A stretch of 64,000 nucleotides of DNA from assembly GCA_958510875.1 (NCBI GenBank), contig OY294068.1, positions 153,858,388 through 153,922,387 on the forward strand, read 5' to 3'. Positions within the stretch are counted from its first letter, which is position 1; every line of letters begins with the position of its first letter. Shown piece by piece: positions 44,734-56,769 of this stretch. The notes beneath the pieces are model-generated. The model did not search any database and had not been told where the DNA came from. It worked only from the letters and a program-made list of their open reading frames with translations. A program made the position numbers and the translations under genes. Origin of the DNA: Endomychus coccineus. Taxonomy: Eukaryota > Arthropoda > Insecta > Coleoptera > Endomychidae.

Positions 44734-46620
44734 CAGTGGCGGCTCCTCGAAGGAGGCTAAGGAGGCTCAGCCTCCTCACCAATTTATCTTAATGATCATT
44801 CTCCATTTTATTTCCTGTTTCTCTGATAATTTTTGAAATTTCATAATTAATTCCCCGTTCTCAGTAGTTATTTTTTATCTGGCAACAGTGCCCTGAGGCT
44901 AGACTCTCTATATATCTCAAACGCTGAGCATGTGTTGTTCAACGCAGTTGCCGTTTTTCCGACCAGTCCGAACGCCAACTAGGTAAATCAGCGAAAATGG
45001 CAACACCCTCTGGAGGCTAGCCTGCGGCAGCCGCTAGCAATCTATGAAATACGAGACGTGCGTTCTGCCGACTGCTGAGTAGGTCAGTCAGTGCTTGTTT
45101 ATGTGCTGTCACGCCACGCGAATTAAGGTTAGATTGTTGTCTGTTGTAAATTTAGAATGAGTGTTAGTGAGTTAGTTGCTGCCTTTTAGAAAATCCATTT
45201 AGTGAATTAACATATGATAAAAGTGTTTCTTTTAAATAAACGGTCTTTACCGGATTTGAAAGGATTAGTAATGTCAGGTAACTATTAAAATCGATCATTG
45301 TTAATACTAATAGTAGTATTGACAAGACGAAGTTTAAAAAAAATCATTGATTTCCCTGTAATGCTCCAACTCGATGGAATTTTACATCACGTGCAGTATT
45401 TACCATCCATAAAAATAAAGACAAATTGATTGAAACATTTGATTTTGTATTAAACAGTGATGACTTTTCAACAGATCAGGTTTCATTAAATGCTGCTGTT
45501 GATTTAAAATCTTATTTAGAAAATGAAGAATTTTTGTTTTTTCTTGATAATTTTAAATTAATATTTGAACAAACTGATCTTATTTTTCAAATTTTACAAC
45601 ATAAATTCACTGATATAATTTATTCAAGAGATCGTTTGAAACATCTCATTGGAAAAATTTAAAGTTTCCGTAATACAGAATTTCATTTTAATATTTTATT
45701 TGAAAATTTTTCAACTGATGAGGCTCCTCCCGCGAAAAGGAGGAAAACATATAATTTCGTAGACAAGAAACTACATTATAAACAACTTTTTTATGAAATT
45801 TTAGATACTATTAAAGGTCAAATTGAGATTCGATTTTCCGATTTACATAAATTGAAGTTTTTTGACTTGACGAATAGAAGATTTTTCGAATCTTTTTCAA
45901 AATAGTTCCCCAATACACTTTAAGATGACTTAGTTCTAAATATAAATTTTTTGATAAAATAGCACGGCACAATGAATTATGCGTTATATAATCGGATAGA
46001 TATTTTAGGCCAGTATGACAGTCACGCCGATATGATAAAATGTATGATAGACAATGATTTGCAACAAGTTTTTCCTCAGTTTTATAAACTACTTTGTTTG
46101 ACAGTCACCATTTCTGTCACGTCGGCATCGGTGGAGAGATCATTTTCTACTCTCAAACGAATTAAAACTTACATGCCAAATACAATGGGCCAAAATCGTT
46201 TATACAATGTTAGTTTAATATCTATTGAAAAAGATTTAGTAAAACACTTAAAACAAAATGATACATTTTTTGATAATATTATTGATCATTTTTCGCAAAC
46301 TTAAGACCGTAGAATTCCGTTAATATATAAAAAAAGTTAATAAAATTAATTAAAAAAAAACAAAATATGAAAAATTCCAAAAAAAAAGAAAAAATATTAA
46401 TAATCCAAAAAAAATAAAAGACAAAAAACGAACAAAAAATTTTTTTGACAAGAGAAACTCTATACCTCCACGTTGGTTCTTGCTGGGTAACAATTAATTT
46501 TGTCACTGAAGTAGCTGGTACGGTCGCTGTGCAAATGTTAAAAGGCTGTGAATAGAGTATATTTTTACAAAAACGTTTTATGTCTAGCCTCCTCTCTCAA
46601 AAATTCACGAGCCGCAACTG
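44734..46620 (+). mobile_element. Inner hAT transposon with decayed transposase
   Basis: Termini CAGTGGCGGCTCCTCG and CACGAGCCGCAACTG (inverted), flanked by GTACTATG (44726-44733) and GCACTATG (46621-46628), an 8-bp duplication with one mismatch. Carries the transposase fragments described separately. Confidence 0.88.
45360..46304 (+). pseudogene. hAT transposase, broken
   Basis: Two open pieces of a hAT transposase of the inner element. The first (45426-45662) resembles the middle region (NAAVDLKSYLENEEFLFFLD). The second (45972-46304) is the C-terminal dimerisation region with TSASVERSFSTLKRIKTYMP and QNRLYNVSLISIE, ending in a stop at 46302. A stop at 45660 and frameshifts between them prevent a full protein. 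The N-terminal zinc finger and most catalytic residues are missing. Confidence 0.8.
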
Positions 46621-47468
46621 GCACTATGAATTTTGAACAGTTCACTATACTGTTTTAGTTGATGTTAATCGTCCTGAAGTGCTATAAAATGGTCAACCTC
46701 TCAGCCCTTACTGAATAAATTATATTTTGTTTTATTATCATATTTTGTTTTTATAAAATTTGATATCTCATTGTTCAAATGTTTTGATTTTCAATCAAAA
46801 TGAGTATACATGTTTTTTTTGAGAAACAAGGTAGGTGCACCTATTTCACTTGCTCCAGGGCGCAGTATATGTAGCTACTCCACTGCAGTGCCCTGTTTCG
46901 GATTTTCAGGTATGATACTTTATCTGCAACAAGCTATTACTATAGAAAGGTAGGAACTCATTCAATGAGTATAAAATATTTTTTTACAAACATTTTCAAT
47001 AAAGTTCATCCTTTAGATTACTTAACGAAATAACGGAGAGATTGAATAGACATACCTACCAGTTTCCTACAGCCAGCCTACTGCTTCCACGAACCTGTAG
47101 AATTCAAATTTGACTCCATCACGTATGGTTCATCGACTATGGTATCCATAGTGCATCTAAAATACTCAATAATAATAGTGTGAACAAAACTATCACCTGT
47201 GATATTTCACCTTCTGTCTGTTCTTCTCGTCGAGGGTTTGTCTCATGAATATTCTTTGGAAGAATTAAATAAATTCTGACGTGACATCCTGGGAAATGGG
47301 AATAGAATAACAGTTGTAACAGTGGCATCTGAGCTGGTAGAGCCTCTTTTTTGATGGTAAGACCGGTTTTGATATAACCTGAAAAAGAATCATTACAAAT
47401 TTCAATTTACTGATATAGTAATGGACTAATGGTCCATAAGCCCGGTAGATGGCTTCTATGTCTATGTG

Positions 47469-47574
<106 letters not shown>

Positions 47575-47862
47575 CTCAGATTATTCAACTTAAGATTATG
47601 AATAAACGTAATAATTGAATCATAGACGAGATTCGAACCTTTATCTCTGAATATCTAACCAGTATGTTGATCAATTACACTTACTTGGTTCCGTCAAAGT
47701 CTTATATTTTTGTGCATATAAATCTCATCTTAATATTAAAGTGACTTCATCGATGTGACGTCACAGACGATTTTAGAATATTAAATTATAATCTCACTAA
47801 TTCACAAATTGTTACTATGTTTACTATGTAATACTGTACATTCCTAGGATCTACCTGTTTTT

Positions 47863-49887
47863 GAAAGGACCCCGCAAATTCCTTACGGGAATTGGGTCTC
47901 GGTGGATATTTCTGAATTTTTGATATGATGTAGCTCATGTGATTCTCAACAAATGTTATCATTGCGCCAACCCCCAAAAATGAACGGATTCTCTGCCAGG
48001 GAGGGTTATATTTACATTTTACTCTTAATAGACTATTTATTTCTGAAGACGGGAACAATATTTTAACCTGCTTCATTCTAGTTTATGTTGCATAATATGG
48101 TTCTTCTCCCATAAAAAACTTTTGAAGCCCCCCCCTAACCCCTAAACCCCCTTAAATAAAAAAATATAGCTTTTTCTGGATCACTTCAAAAATCATTGTG
48201 AAATGTTTTAATAAGCTTAAATACGGAATCCGCACTTGTATTTCAAAAATCAACTCCCCCCCCCCCAAATGAGGGATGCACAAAAAATTTCGGTGGATTT
48301 TTCTGAATTTTTGATATGATGTAGTCCATGTAATTCTGAACAAATTTTATCCATGCGCAAACTCCGAGAAATGAACAGTTTTTCCGCTAGGGGGAGTTAT
48401 ATTTACATTTTACTCATAACAGACTTATTCATTTCTGAAGGCGAGTACAAAATCCTTACATGCTTTACTCCAGCTTATGTTGCATAATATTGTTCTTCTT
48501 CCATGAAGGAATGTTGGAGCCTCCCCTATCCCCCCAACCCCCACTTTTGAGAAAATAAAAAATACTAATTCCTGGGTCACTTCGAAAACCATTGGAAAAT
48601 GTTTAAATAAGCTCAGATACGGAAACCACACTTCTGTATCATAATTGCGTCCGTTATCAACATTTAGACGAGGTCTGTTTTCCACATTTCGCCAGATAAC
48701 TGCTATTTCACGTTTATTTGCGTTTACTACTCCATCAATTCTTGATACTTGCGCTGGGCGAGTAGATCTCTCGCATACGTAACAATCCCCACGATTTAGG
48801 TACGTCATTAATTTTAGTAACCACAACCCGTAAATAAAACTACAATAATGCAGAAAAGCACAACAATAATTACTACTAATGAACAAGATGACAAGACGCA
48901 GTGCATAAGTTTGACAGTTCTTAGGGCAAGATAAAAGATTGCTCATAGCCGCCTCTAAATTAATTGCAATTGATAAACGTGCGTTCATTAGAATGAAGAA
49001 GCGAATGTAGTTCAAGCAAGCGTAGAAATTGAAGGAGTCTTAAGAAATCTTACAAAAAAATGCAAATAAACGTCAAATAGCTATATAAATAGTTATTCGG
49101 CAAAATGTGGATAACAGACGCAATTATGATACAGAAGTGTGGTTTCCGTATCTGAGCTTATTTAAACATTTTCCAATGGTTTTCGAAGTGACCCAGGAAT
49201 TAGTATTTTTTATTTTCTCAAAAGTGGGGGTTGGGGGGATAGGGGAGGCTTCAACATGGGAGAAGAACAATATTATGCAACATAAGCTGGAGTAAAGCAT
49301 GTAAGGATATTGTACTCGCCTTCAGAAATGAATAAGTCTGTTATGAGTAAAATGTAAATATAACCCCCCCTAGTGGAAAAACTGTTCATTTCTCGGGGTT
49401 TGCGCATGAATAAAATTTGTTCAGAATTACATGGACTACATCATATCAAAAATTCAGAAAAATCCACTGAAATTTTTTGTGCATCCCCCATTTGAGAGGG
49501 GGGAGTTGATTTTTGAAATACAAGTGCGGATTCCGTATTTAAGCTTATTAAAACATTTCACAATGATTTTTGAAGTGATCCAGAAAAAGGTATATTTTTT
49601 TTATTTAAGGGGAGTATAGGGGTTAGGGGGGGCTTCAAAAATTTTTTATGGGAGAAGAACCATATTATGCAACATAAACTAGAATGAAGCATGTTAAAAT
49701 ATCGTTCCCGTCTTCAGAAATAAATAGTCTATTAAGAGTAAAATGTAAATATAGCAGAGAATCTGTTCATTTTTGGGGGTTGGCGCAATGATAACATTTG
49801 TTCAGAATCACATGGACTACATCATATCAAAAATTCAGAAATATCCATCGAGACCCAATTCCTGTAAGGAATTTGCGGGGTCCTTTC
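47863..49887. mobile_element. 2-kb foldback element with tandem repeats within each arm
   Basis: Starts GAAAGGACCCCGCAAATTCC and ends with its exact complement GGAATTTGCGGGGTCCTTTC. The arms (about 47863-48660 and 49110-49887) are inverted copies around a unique centre (about 48670-49100). Each arm holds two tandem units of about 391 bp, each containing ATTTTTGATATGATGTAG, a GTTATATTTACATTTTACTC block and a C-rich CCCCCCCTAACCCC-type tract. The open frame 48425-49015 on the minus strand spans arm and centre and shows no known domain. Confidence 0.88.
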
Positions 49888-50039
49888 TGTTGATCCCTTA
49901 TCTCAACCCTACTTTACTCTATTCTATTCATACTTGAACTGTTTCATTGATTTCTTCATAATTTTCTTCTTTGATAAATTGTATTTTAAATGATTCTGAT
50001 GTTTTATGCAGTATTGGTGATTTACGTGGTAATGGTTGC

Positions 50040-51196
50040 TATGCAGTAAAATCTCTCACTCCTGTACGAGTTTGCAGTCGTTTATGCAGTGCATGTGTGT
50101 TGCGTTGTTCTTGATCCATGTTTCGTCCACGGTTACGAAACGGCGCAAAAAGTCCTCTCATCGCGCTTGAACATCGCCAAACACTCATTTGAAGTTGTCA
50201 CACGGTCGAGCTTGTTGTCACCAGAGAGCGATCGTCTGATATCATCTGGACGACCAGAACATTCGCCAACCCTTGTGGCCATACTATCACAACGAAAATC
50301 AGTAAGCCACTTGTAAATTATTCCAATCGATAGTGAAGAATCCCCACAAAGTTTAACAAGCGATGCTTTCTTCCATGTTTACAAAAATCTCCAAGGTTGC
50401 TTGCTTTCGATGGGCGTCAAAACAAAACTAAATGACATATCAGTCTGAAAATTTCAAAGCGTTCTGGTTAAAGATGGTACATTACGAATGTCACATGAGA
50501 TTTCCGATTGTGGCGCCATCTGCTATACTGTTCAGGGACTTTTCACGTTCAAAGGAGTGTTTGACGATTTTCAAGCGCGATAAGAAAGGCTTTGTGCGCT
50601 CTTCCGTAACCGTGAACGGAACATGGATTCATCCCAACACACCAAAGACCAAAAATAACAATCGAAACAGTGGAGTTGTCCTGGCGAATCGAAACCCAAA
50701 AAGGCCAAAGTGAGTTTATCGGCCAACAAAGTCATGACGACACTTTTTTGGGATGCACACGGTATCATCCATATCGATTACCTCGAAAATGGCAAAAAAA
50801 TCACCGGCATATATTATGCAGAGCTGTTGGATTGATTTGACGCCTATTTGAAGCGAAAGCAGCCGCAGTCGCAATGGCAATGAATTGCGGTACGAATTGG
50901 TGCGTTATCCACCATATTCTCCAGATTTGGCCCCTACGATTTTTATCTATTTCCAAACTTCAAGAAATGACTCGGCGGAAAGAGATTTGGCTTCAATGAT
51001 CAGGTCTTCGCTGAAACAAATGTCTATTTTGAAGGATTGCCGAAATCATATTATTTGGAAGGGATCGAAAAATTAGAAAAACGTTGAACGATGTGTATCG
51101 GGCTACAAGGAGCTTAGGTTGAGAAATAAAATAAGTTTTGACCAAATGAATCATTTCTTGTTCCATTTTTCAGGGACTTATCACCTTGCCCTTGTA
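50040..51196. mobile_element. Mariner transposon remnant rearranged into inverted halves
   Basis: 50480-51130 on the + strand is a decayed mariner transposase: VTVNGTWIHPNTPKTKNNN (the first catalytic Asp has become Asn), LSANKVMTTLFWDAHGIIHI, DYLENGKKITGIYYAELLD then a stop, and PYDFYLF in the third catalytic region. The 50085-50340 part is on the minus strand and repeats the first catalytic region (VDETWI). The right end TTTTTCAGGGACTTATCACC, then CTTGCCCTTGTATA near 51196, looks like a terminal repeat. The inner CAGGGACTTTTCAC at 50535 is similar. Confidence 0.75.
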
Positions 51197-51904
51197 TAGT
51201 TGTTAATAATAGGCCAATTTGTGACAAATGATTCTTAGGATATTCAAGAAGATTTCAGACAAAAGTATATAGATATTCTGATATTCCAAAGTATTTTTGG
51301 TTACGATGATCGAACTAATACATATTATGACTGATCTGAAAGTGAGTGATCTTTAGAATGAACATATTTCATAATCTAAATTCATTTGTTTATATAAGGT
51401 GACTGATTCTGAATAATCCTATATTGCTCCACATTAGTTGATGGATGGCCGTCCCTAGGCCCTAGGTGACCACAAGCAACGATTTATTCTCCAAAAGTTA
51501 CGCCTCACCACACCTTATTCTAAAGAAAATTGATAGCATCGTTTTGTAAATAAATTGGCTAGTGTAAATATAAACAACTGCGATAAATATATTTATATGG
51601 AATTTTGCTAACTTATTGCTTCATATTTATGTATGATACATCAAACGCAATATATGAGAAACACTTTTATTTACCTAAACAGTGAATTTCATTGGGCAAA
51701 AAATGTACTGATTGATAAATCATGACCTAGCATGTTACAAATGTAAAAAAGTTATAGTTTACGAAGATGAATGATTTTTTCCAGCGTTGCTAGACGTTTC
51801 GATTATCAAACAAAAATTGAATGTACCGAGCGTGACAGCTGATTTGAAAATAAAATGCATAATATTGCCATTCCTCGCATTCCTCCAAACGAAGTCCAGC
51901 ACTA
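51197..51904. other. no gene recognised
   Basis: AT-rich, no coding or repeat structure identified. Confidence 0.45.
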
Positions 51905-52815
51905 ATGGTAAAATTTTGAAATCTCGTGCTTATTTTGGTCTGCAAAGTTCCGAAACTTCATCGTTCGATAGAAAATGAAGTCTGGCAGAAAAAAGTCAGG
52001 CAGCTCTCAAGCTTGACAATTAGGGGTGACCAGCTTGAGCTCGTCCTTCCAGTGAGCAATGATAGATCTCTTCTGAATAGAATCTAAGAGCTATAATGTG
52101 TTTGTGAGCTGAACTCCAAACATGTGAACATTAGTCCAGGACATGTCGAATCTGTGCTTTGCAGATCATGAGGAGCTGGTGGTGGCACAAATTCCGTGAA
52201 GAAGTTTTCACATTGGACTTATTCGTCCCATGAGAGTGCTGATGGAGGTGATACCGAGCATGGATATGGATGTCTTCATAGGAATAGTTGTACCTCATAT
52301 CATATTAGGGAGTTGGTACTCTGTCTGTTCCGGTTATTGTTGCATTAAACTAAACTATCAAATACCAATTCCAAAATTATTGATCTGCAGATATGGGGCT
52401 CTAGATGAGAGAGCTGTATGAAATGTACTATAATCTGCGAAGCTGAGGACGGCCTAGGACTTCACTTCCTACGGTTCGTTGATATAGAGCAGGAATCAGA
52501 GTGGTGCCAAGACAGATCCATGTGGAACACCAGCGTGATAGCCATTATATCGGATGAGACTTCGTCAACTACCACATGGAGGGATCAATCTGAGAGAAAA
52601 ACTTTACAGTAAACGATAAAGTTGGGGTGGCAAACCATATGGCGGAAGTTTTCCTAGAAGCTTTCGTGCCAGATTCACTCAAATGCTTTGGGGATATCCA
52701 ATGCTACAGCTATAAATTCCCTATATTATTCAACGATCGTCTGCCATATAAATGTTTACGTAGTATCGGAAGCCCTGCGGGTTGGAAAGAAATGATAATT
52801 ATAGTGGCATGAGGT
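51905..52815 (-). mobile_element. LINE family A copy, degenerate
   Basis: Antisense match to the family A copy: the block around 52500-52600 is the complement of the GVPQGSVLAPTLF region (compare 3550-3600). The block around 52640-52690 corresponds to the FDRVWHQSLLGKL region (3410-3450). The left end resembles the 145-420 fragment. Many stops and shifts. Confidence 0.75.
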
Positions 52816-52879
52816 ATGCTTTCGGATGAAAATTGTGCTTGAAAAACAAAAGCATGAAATCTCAACATGTTCCTCCATC

Positions 52880-53425
52880 AGTTATAGTGAAAAAAAAACA
52901 ACGTTGTTCCACATCTGCAAAACTGTTTTACAAACCTTCCAGAGAATTCCTTCCTCCTCTTCATTTGAAAAGTGTTAATAGCATTCCCTGTACTTGCGGT
53001 AGAGTCTACATTGGTGAAACAGGTCATACAGAAGCTAATCGTGTGAAAGAACATGAGCGCTGTACATGGCTTCGTAGATCTGCACTTGCGGAACACAAGT
53101 TTGACACTAATCATCAAATCCTGAAATACTAAAATCCTAGCCCGAGCTCCAAACTTCTATCAGCGAAAAATTCTTGAAGAGATAGAAATATTCAAACATC
53201 TACACAATCTAAAATGTGACTCAGGATATTACCTTTCCAACATTTGGAAGCCCATCGTCAAAAATTCCATTTCGCACATGAACACACAACGGCAGGATCA
53301 GGTGCCAGAACGGAATTAACCACCGAAATAAACTGTCTAGCGTGAAGGAAGAAGCAAGAAGATGCCACCTGTAGTGGTTGACAAAACGTCGGCTTGAAAC
53401 CGTGCTATAGTGACTTGGTTGCCTT
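52880..53425 (+). mobile_element. Penelope-like element family 1, 3' fragment
   Basis: Encodes the GIY-YIG region: SVNSIPCTCGRVYIGETGHT (about 52970-53030), RVKEHERCTWL and ALAEHKFDTNHQI. It then matches the 3' tail of the 18991-20157 copy (GGTGCCAGAACGGAATTAAC, GATGCCACCTGTAGTGGTTG near 53355, AAACGTCGGC). Truncated at the 5' side against the LINE. Confidence 0.82.
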
Positions 53426-53985
53426 TTGTGGTATTTTTCCCTTCAATAAGAACACTTTCACAGAGAACGATTTTTTATACAGCTACGTCACTGATAAACC
53501 TAATGCCTAAACAAGAACTCTACTGCTTCAACCTCCATATCCACCAAGCCTAAAGCTTAATCCAACCACTACATCAACTACAGCCTTTGCAACAACTGTG
53601 GTTTCACAATCAACTACAGTTGCAACTTATGATCCTGACACCTGATTCTATGCGAAACGAAAGTCAGGAAAGACGATGATAGCCACGGATACTTCCGAAA
53701 AGTTAATCTAGGAGTTAATTATATTATTGATAGTACCGTATAAACATAGTATGCCAGGCGAAGCATTCAGAAACGAAATATACAATAATGGTACTCTGTC
53801 AAAAATTCATGCAATGTCAGAACGAAATTATAAGTGATATTTTGAATATATTTCACATTCATTAAATTATTCTAACAACTTTTTGTTTTCCATTAGAGAT
53901 ATCCGAACTCGGCCCAAAAGAACGTAACCAAATGAAAAAGAATAGAATCACAATTATTCTTAACATTTGAAATTACGAAAAAGAA
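53426..53985. other. no clear gene; short Thr-rich open stretch at 53515-53644
   Basis: A short frame reading NPTTTSTTAFATTVVSQSTT ends in TGA near 53644. It recalls the Thr-rich loop exons of the otopetrin but has no supporting splice signals or neighbours. The rest is AT-rich without identifiable content. Confidence 0.3.
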
Positions 53986-53989
53986 CACT

Positions 53990-54790
53990 CCCTGAAACGA
54001 CCCTCATATGTTCAGATTATGATTAAAGAACAGACATAATAAGAATATAAAGCATATGAAATAAATCAATAATTTGAGTGCCCAATATATTGTCCGTTCC
54101 TACTGAAACACTGCATGATTCTTCTCTCCAATTCTTCTGTTGACGAGTTTATGATTTCATTACTAATACCTTGAAGCTTCTTCGTAGTCTTTGTTCCACC
54201 TCTTCACTTGTACCAACTGGCTGATCGTAGACTTGGTTTTTTATATAACCTCATGAATAAAACTCAAGAGGGGTGATCTAGGAGGCCATCACCATTACCC
54301 AATCTTCCCAAAATCCCCTTTAGTAGCTGCATGTACCTTTCAGCATTTGCAAATCTCAAATTATACTATTTCATTCATTCATCATCAATAAAGTACCAAT
54401 TCTGAATCGTATACCTACAGCTACTAGTATGTAGGTCAGTGATGTGACAAACTGATTATTACATTCCCAGTTTTTAAGTGTTAATTAGTGTATAGGAGTG
54501 CTATTGAAGATGTTGTTAGAATCCCTTTTATAAATTTCAACTCCTACGAATCCTAACGAACCGGCAAGGCCAATCCAGTCATTACATGGTGATCCTACCA
54601 ATCTTGGAATCCGCCCATTACAATTCATTGTCCTAGCGAAATCATTGAACCCGAATATGTCTTGGAAATAGGTATTTCTAACAAGATGTGGATTCTGTTC
54701 GACCAAGGAATGGAAGTTTCTTCGATTTATTATCTTTTCATGGTAAATTGTGATTCATCCGTTGATATAATATCATGAAAGTATCGATTT
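53990..54790 (-). mobile_element. Mariner-type transposase fragment
   Basis: The minus strand reads, in broken frames, TDESQFTMKR (first catalytic Asp), VEQNPHLVRNTYFQDIFGFN, then after a gap a KNQVYDQPVG-type segment and QGISNEIINSSTEELERRIM, and the end GQYIGHSNY with a stop near 54072. The middle, including the second catalytic Asp, is deleted or scrambled. Confidence 0.6.
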
Positions 54791-55460
54791 TATTATCCTC
54801 AGTAACTTGAAACCACATGAACATGAAACATTCTTACATCATCACCTGGTCGAAAGTCTTGCAATATAATGAACGAGTAGTAGGGGGCGAAATTTGGGTT
54901 TTATCAAAATTTTTTGTATTGATGCTTTGATATTCCCAAATCATTTGAAGCTGCCGGAATGGCACTTGTAGTGTGTGTTAGCGTTAAATAGTCCAGCACA
55001 TTCATCTCGTTACCTTCATCTTCATGCACTCGTTTCGGTCACAGTAACATGTCACTTAAATTGGTTATGCAACAGAAAAATGGAGCATTAAGAGTGAAAT
55101 CAAATAATTCTGATGATGTTACATATATGAACAATTACTATAATTATTGAGGCTCCGTTGATGAAGTTTATAAGAAGAGATAAGGATGAGCGTTTATTAT
55201 TCGAGAACGAAGTAGATCTGGAATAGATGTTACAATATTCGGAACCGTAGACGATTACACAGAATGCTCTACAAGATAACTTCACAATCGGGAAAAGTGC
55301 TTCTATAACAAAATTTTAGATGCAGATAGAGTAGCATTTTGAGGGAACAATATTACGTTATATTGTTCATGCAGAACATTTGAAATGAGTTATTACTCAT
55401 CGATCTCACGAGTCATTCAAGAATAATTATGATGATGGTACACAGCCACCATCTCCTGTT
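54791..55460. other. no gene recognised
   Basis: AT-rich. The final exon(s) of the class B receptor, if the exon at 55583 is spliced further, should lie here or farther left, but none could be identified. Confidence 0.4.
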
Positions 55461-55582
55461 CTTTTTACAGTTTCCCCTTATTCATCTGTGTGTTATAAGC
55501 GGAAGAAGATTTATGAGCCGCATTGTTAATATAATAAAAACACACAGCGTTCTTAGTAAAACTATTCAACTGAACTACATAC

Positions 55583-55743
55583 CGTTTACTGTCGCGTAGT
55601 TGGCTAGACCAATCTTTCGAAGATGAACGGCGTCGTCTTCTAGAACTGAGGTTACGATGAGTATGCCAGCTAGAGTAGTGTCGTCGTAAGGTGTTTTTCA
55701 CTTCTACATTCAGGAAACAGTAGAAGAGGGCCACTGTAAATCC
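55583..55743 (-). CDS. Class B (secretin-family) GPCR, exon with end of TM7 and cytoplasmic tail
   Basis: Minus strand, acceptor ACATTATAG. Encodes GFTVALFYCFLNVEVKNTLR, the hallmark end of TM7 and helix 8 of class B hormone receptors, then RHYSSWHTHRNLSSRRRRRS and SSKDWSSQLRDSK. The intron position just before GF(T/F)VA is a conserved one in this family. The wording is closest by eye to CRF/diuretic hormone 44 receptors, which act through Gs and cAMP at the plasma membrane, but other class B receptors are possible. A GTATGT donor at 55582 may end the exon (phase 2). Without splicing, the frame stays open to a stop at 55465. No other exon was found in the window, so most of the gene lies beyond 64000 or in short exons I could not see. 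Confidence 0.75.
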
Positions 55744-56379
55744 CTATAATGTAACGTTTAATCAATACTTGAGAAAAAAGGAATATGTATATAGTCATAT
55801 CATTTCAATCTTAGTTCTTCATAATTCATTTTCTTGTAGAATAATCATCAGAAGAAATTAGAATTTCTCCAATTTTGGAGTTTATGTTTATATCTTTAAG
55901 AAAAATTTCATATTGGTGGTTTTCAGAGATTCTAGGTTCTTCGTTCATAATTGCAGTTGAATATGTCTATCTTGCGCTCGACCAGCTTGCGCTCGACCAT
56001 CTTGCGTTCCTTCCTATTCTCCCAGAATCTACAAGTTCACGTTACGATCCCGTATTGGATTCACCTACCTTAATTCATTGATTAACATACATATTAATCA
56101 ATGCTTAATTATATAATCATGGCTTTGATATAAGTCACTGAAATAAATGGCAAAGTTCTTTTTGTAAAGAAGTACCTTAAACAAAGTAAAAAAGTGTGTG
56201 CATGGTCCGCAAAAAGATTCATTTACTTCATCGGAAATATAATTCCCAGGACGAAATTTTGGCCATACAAGATGCTTTAAGCTTTAAATTTATGTATAAT
56301 AGGAAAAAAAATAGTTTCAGTATTCGCCAGTAATGAAATCTAGACTGATTCCGGCTGATACAAATTCTCAGTATTTCTA
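55744..56379. other. no gene recognised (possible GPCR intron)
   Basis: AT-rich; contains a small tandem (TTGCGCTCGACCA-type) at 55970-56005. No receptor exon was recognised. Confidence 0.4.
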
Positions 56380-56765
56380 TTCATATCCAAACTGAAGAAA
56401 ATACCATCCTCGTCCAGGGAGCGATTGTAGCCAGTCCAACCAAGTCCATGCGCAGACTTTCTCGAGAAAATAACATTTCTCAAAGGTCACAGGTTGGAAT
56501 TTTGCATCGTGACTTAGAAATGAAGCCTTCCCATTAAAGTCTGATGTTTCCAGATTACCTTACGTTCGGTAATCGCTGGAATGGTCAGCACGTTCACCCG
56601 ACCTGACGCCATGCGATTTTTGGCTGTGGGCAAAGATCGAGTCTACGCCAGCAAACCTCGCAACTTGGACGACCTGAAACACCGCATCACTCACGCCATC
56701 GTTGGATTTCGTGTCCAAATGGCCCAGAGGGCCTTACATACAACAATGGACTGACTCAATAAGTG
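56380..56765 (+). mobile_element. Mariner-type transposase fragment, internally deleted
   Basis: MRRLSRENNISQRSQVGILH (helix-turn-helix, about 56450-56505) is followed, after a deletion, by sequence around 56600-56690 reading RPDAMRFLAVGKDRVYASKP, the shifted-frame remnant of a PDLTPCDFWLWG-type third catalytic motif. Non-functional. Confidence 0.65.
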
Positions 56766-56769
56766 TATT

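Larger units (their letters stand above)
44222..46885. mobile_element. Outer hAT-like element interrupted by another hAT
   Basis: CAGTGGCCTAGCTACCGTGG at the left and, inverted, CAGTGGAGTAGCTACATATA at the right (46866-46885) are typical hAT termini. Both sides also share GCTCCAGG(T/G)GCA-type sequence just inside (44265 and 46853). No clear 8-bp duplication survives. Its interior, apart from the inserted hAT, has no coding sequence. Confidence 0.6.

Noticed and set aside
48425..49015. 196-codon minus-strand frame in the foldback element, considered as a gene
   Set aside because: Half of it lies in the inverted arm and it has no recognisable domain. Kept only as a remark in the foldback entry.
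53515..53644. Thr-rich open stretch considered as an exon of a second otopetrin gene
   Set aside because: No splice sites of matching phase and no neighbouring otopetrin exons within the region; low-complexity sequence alone is weak evidence.
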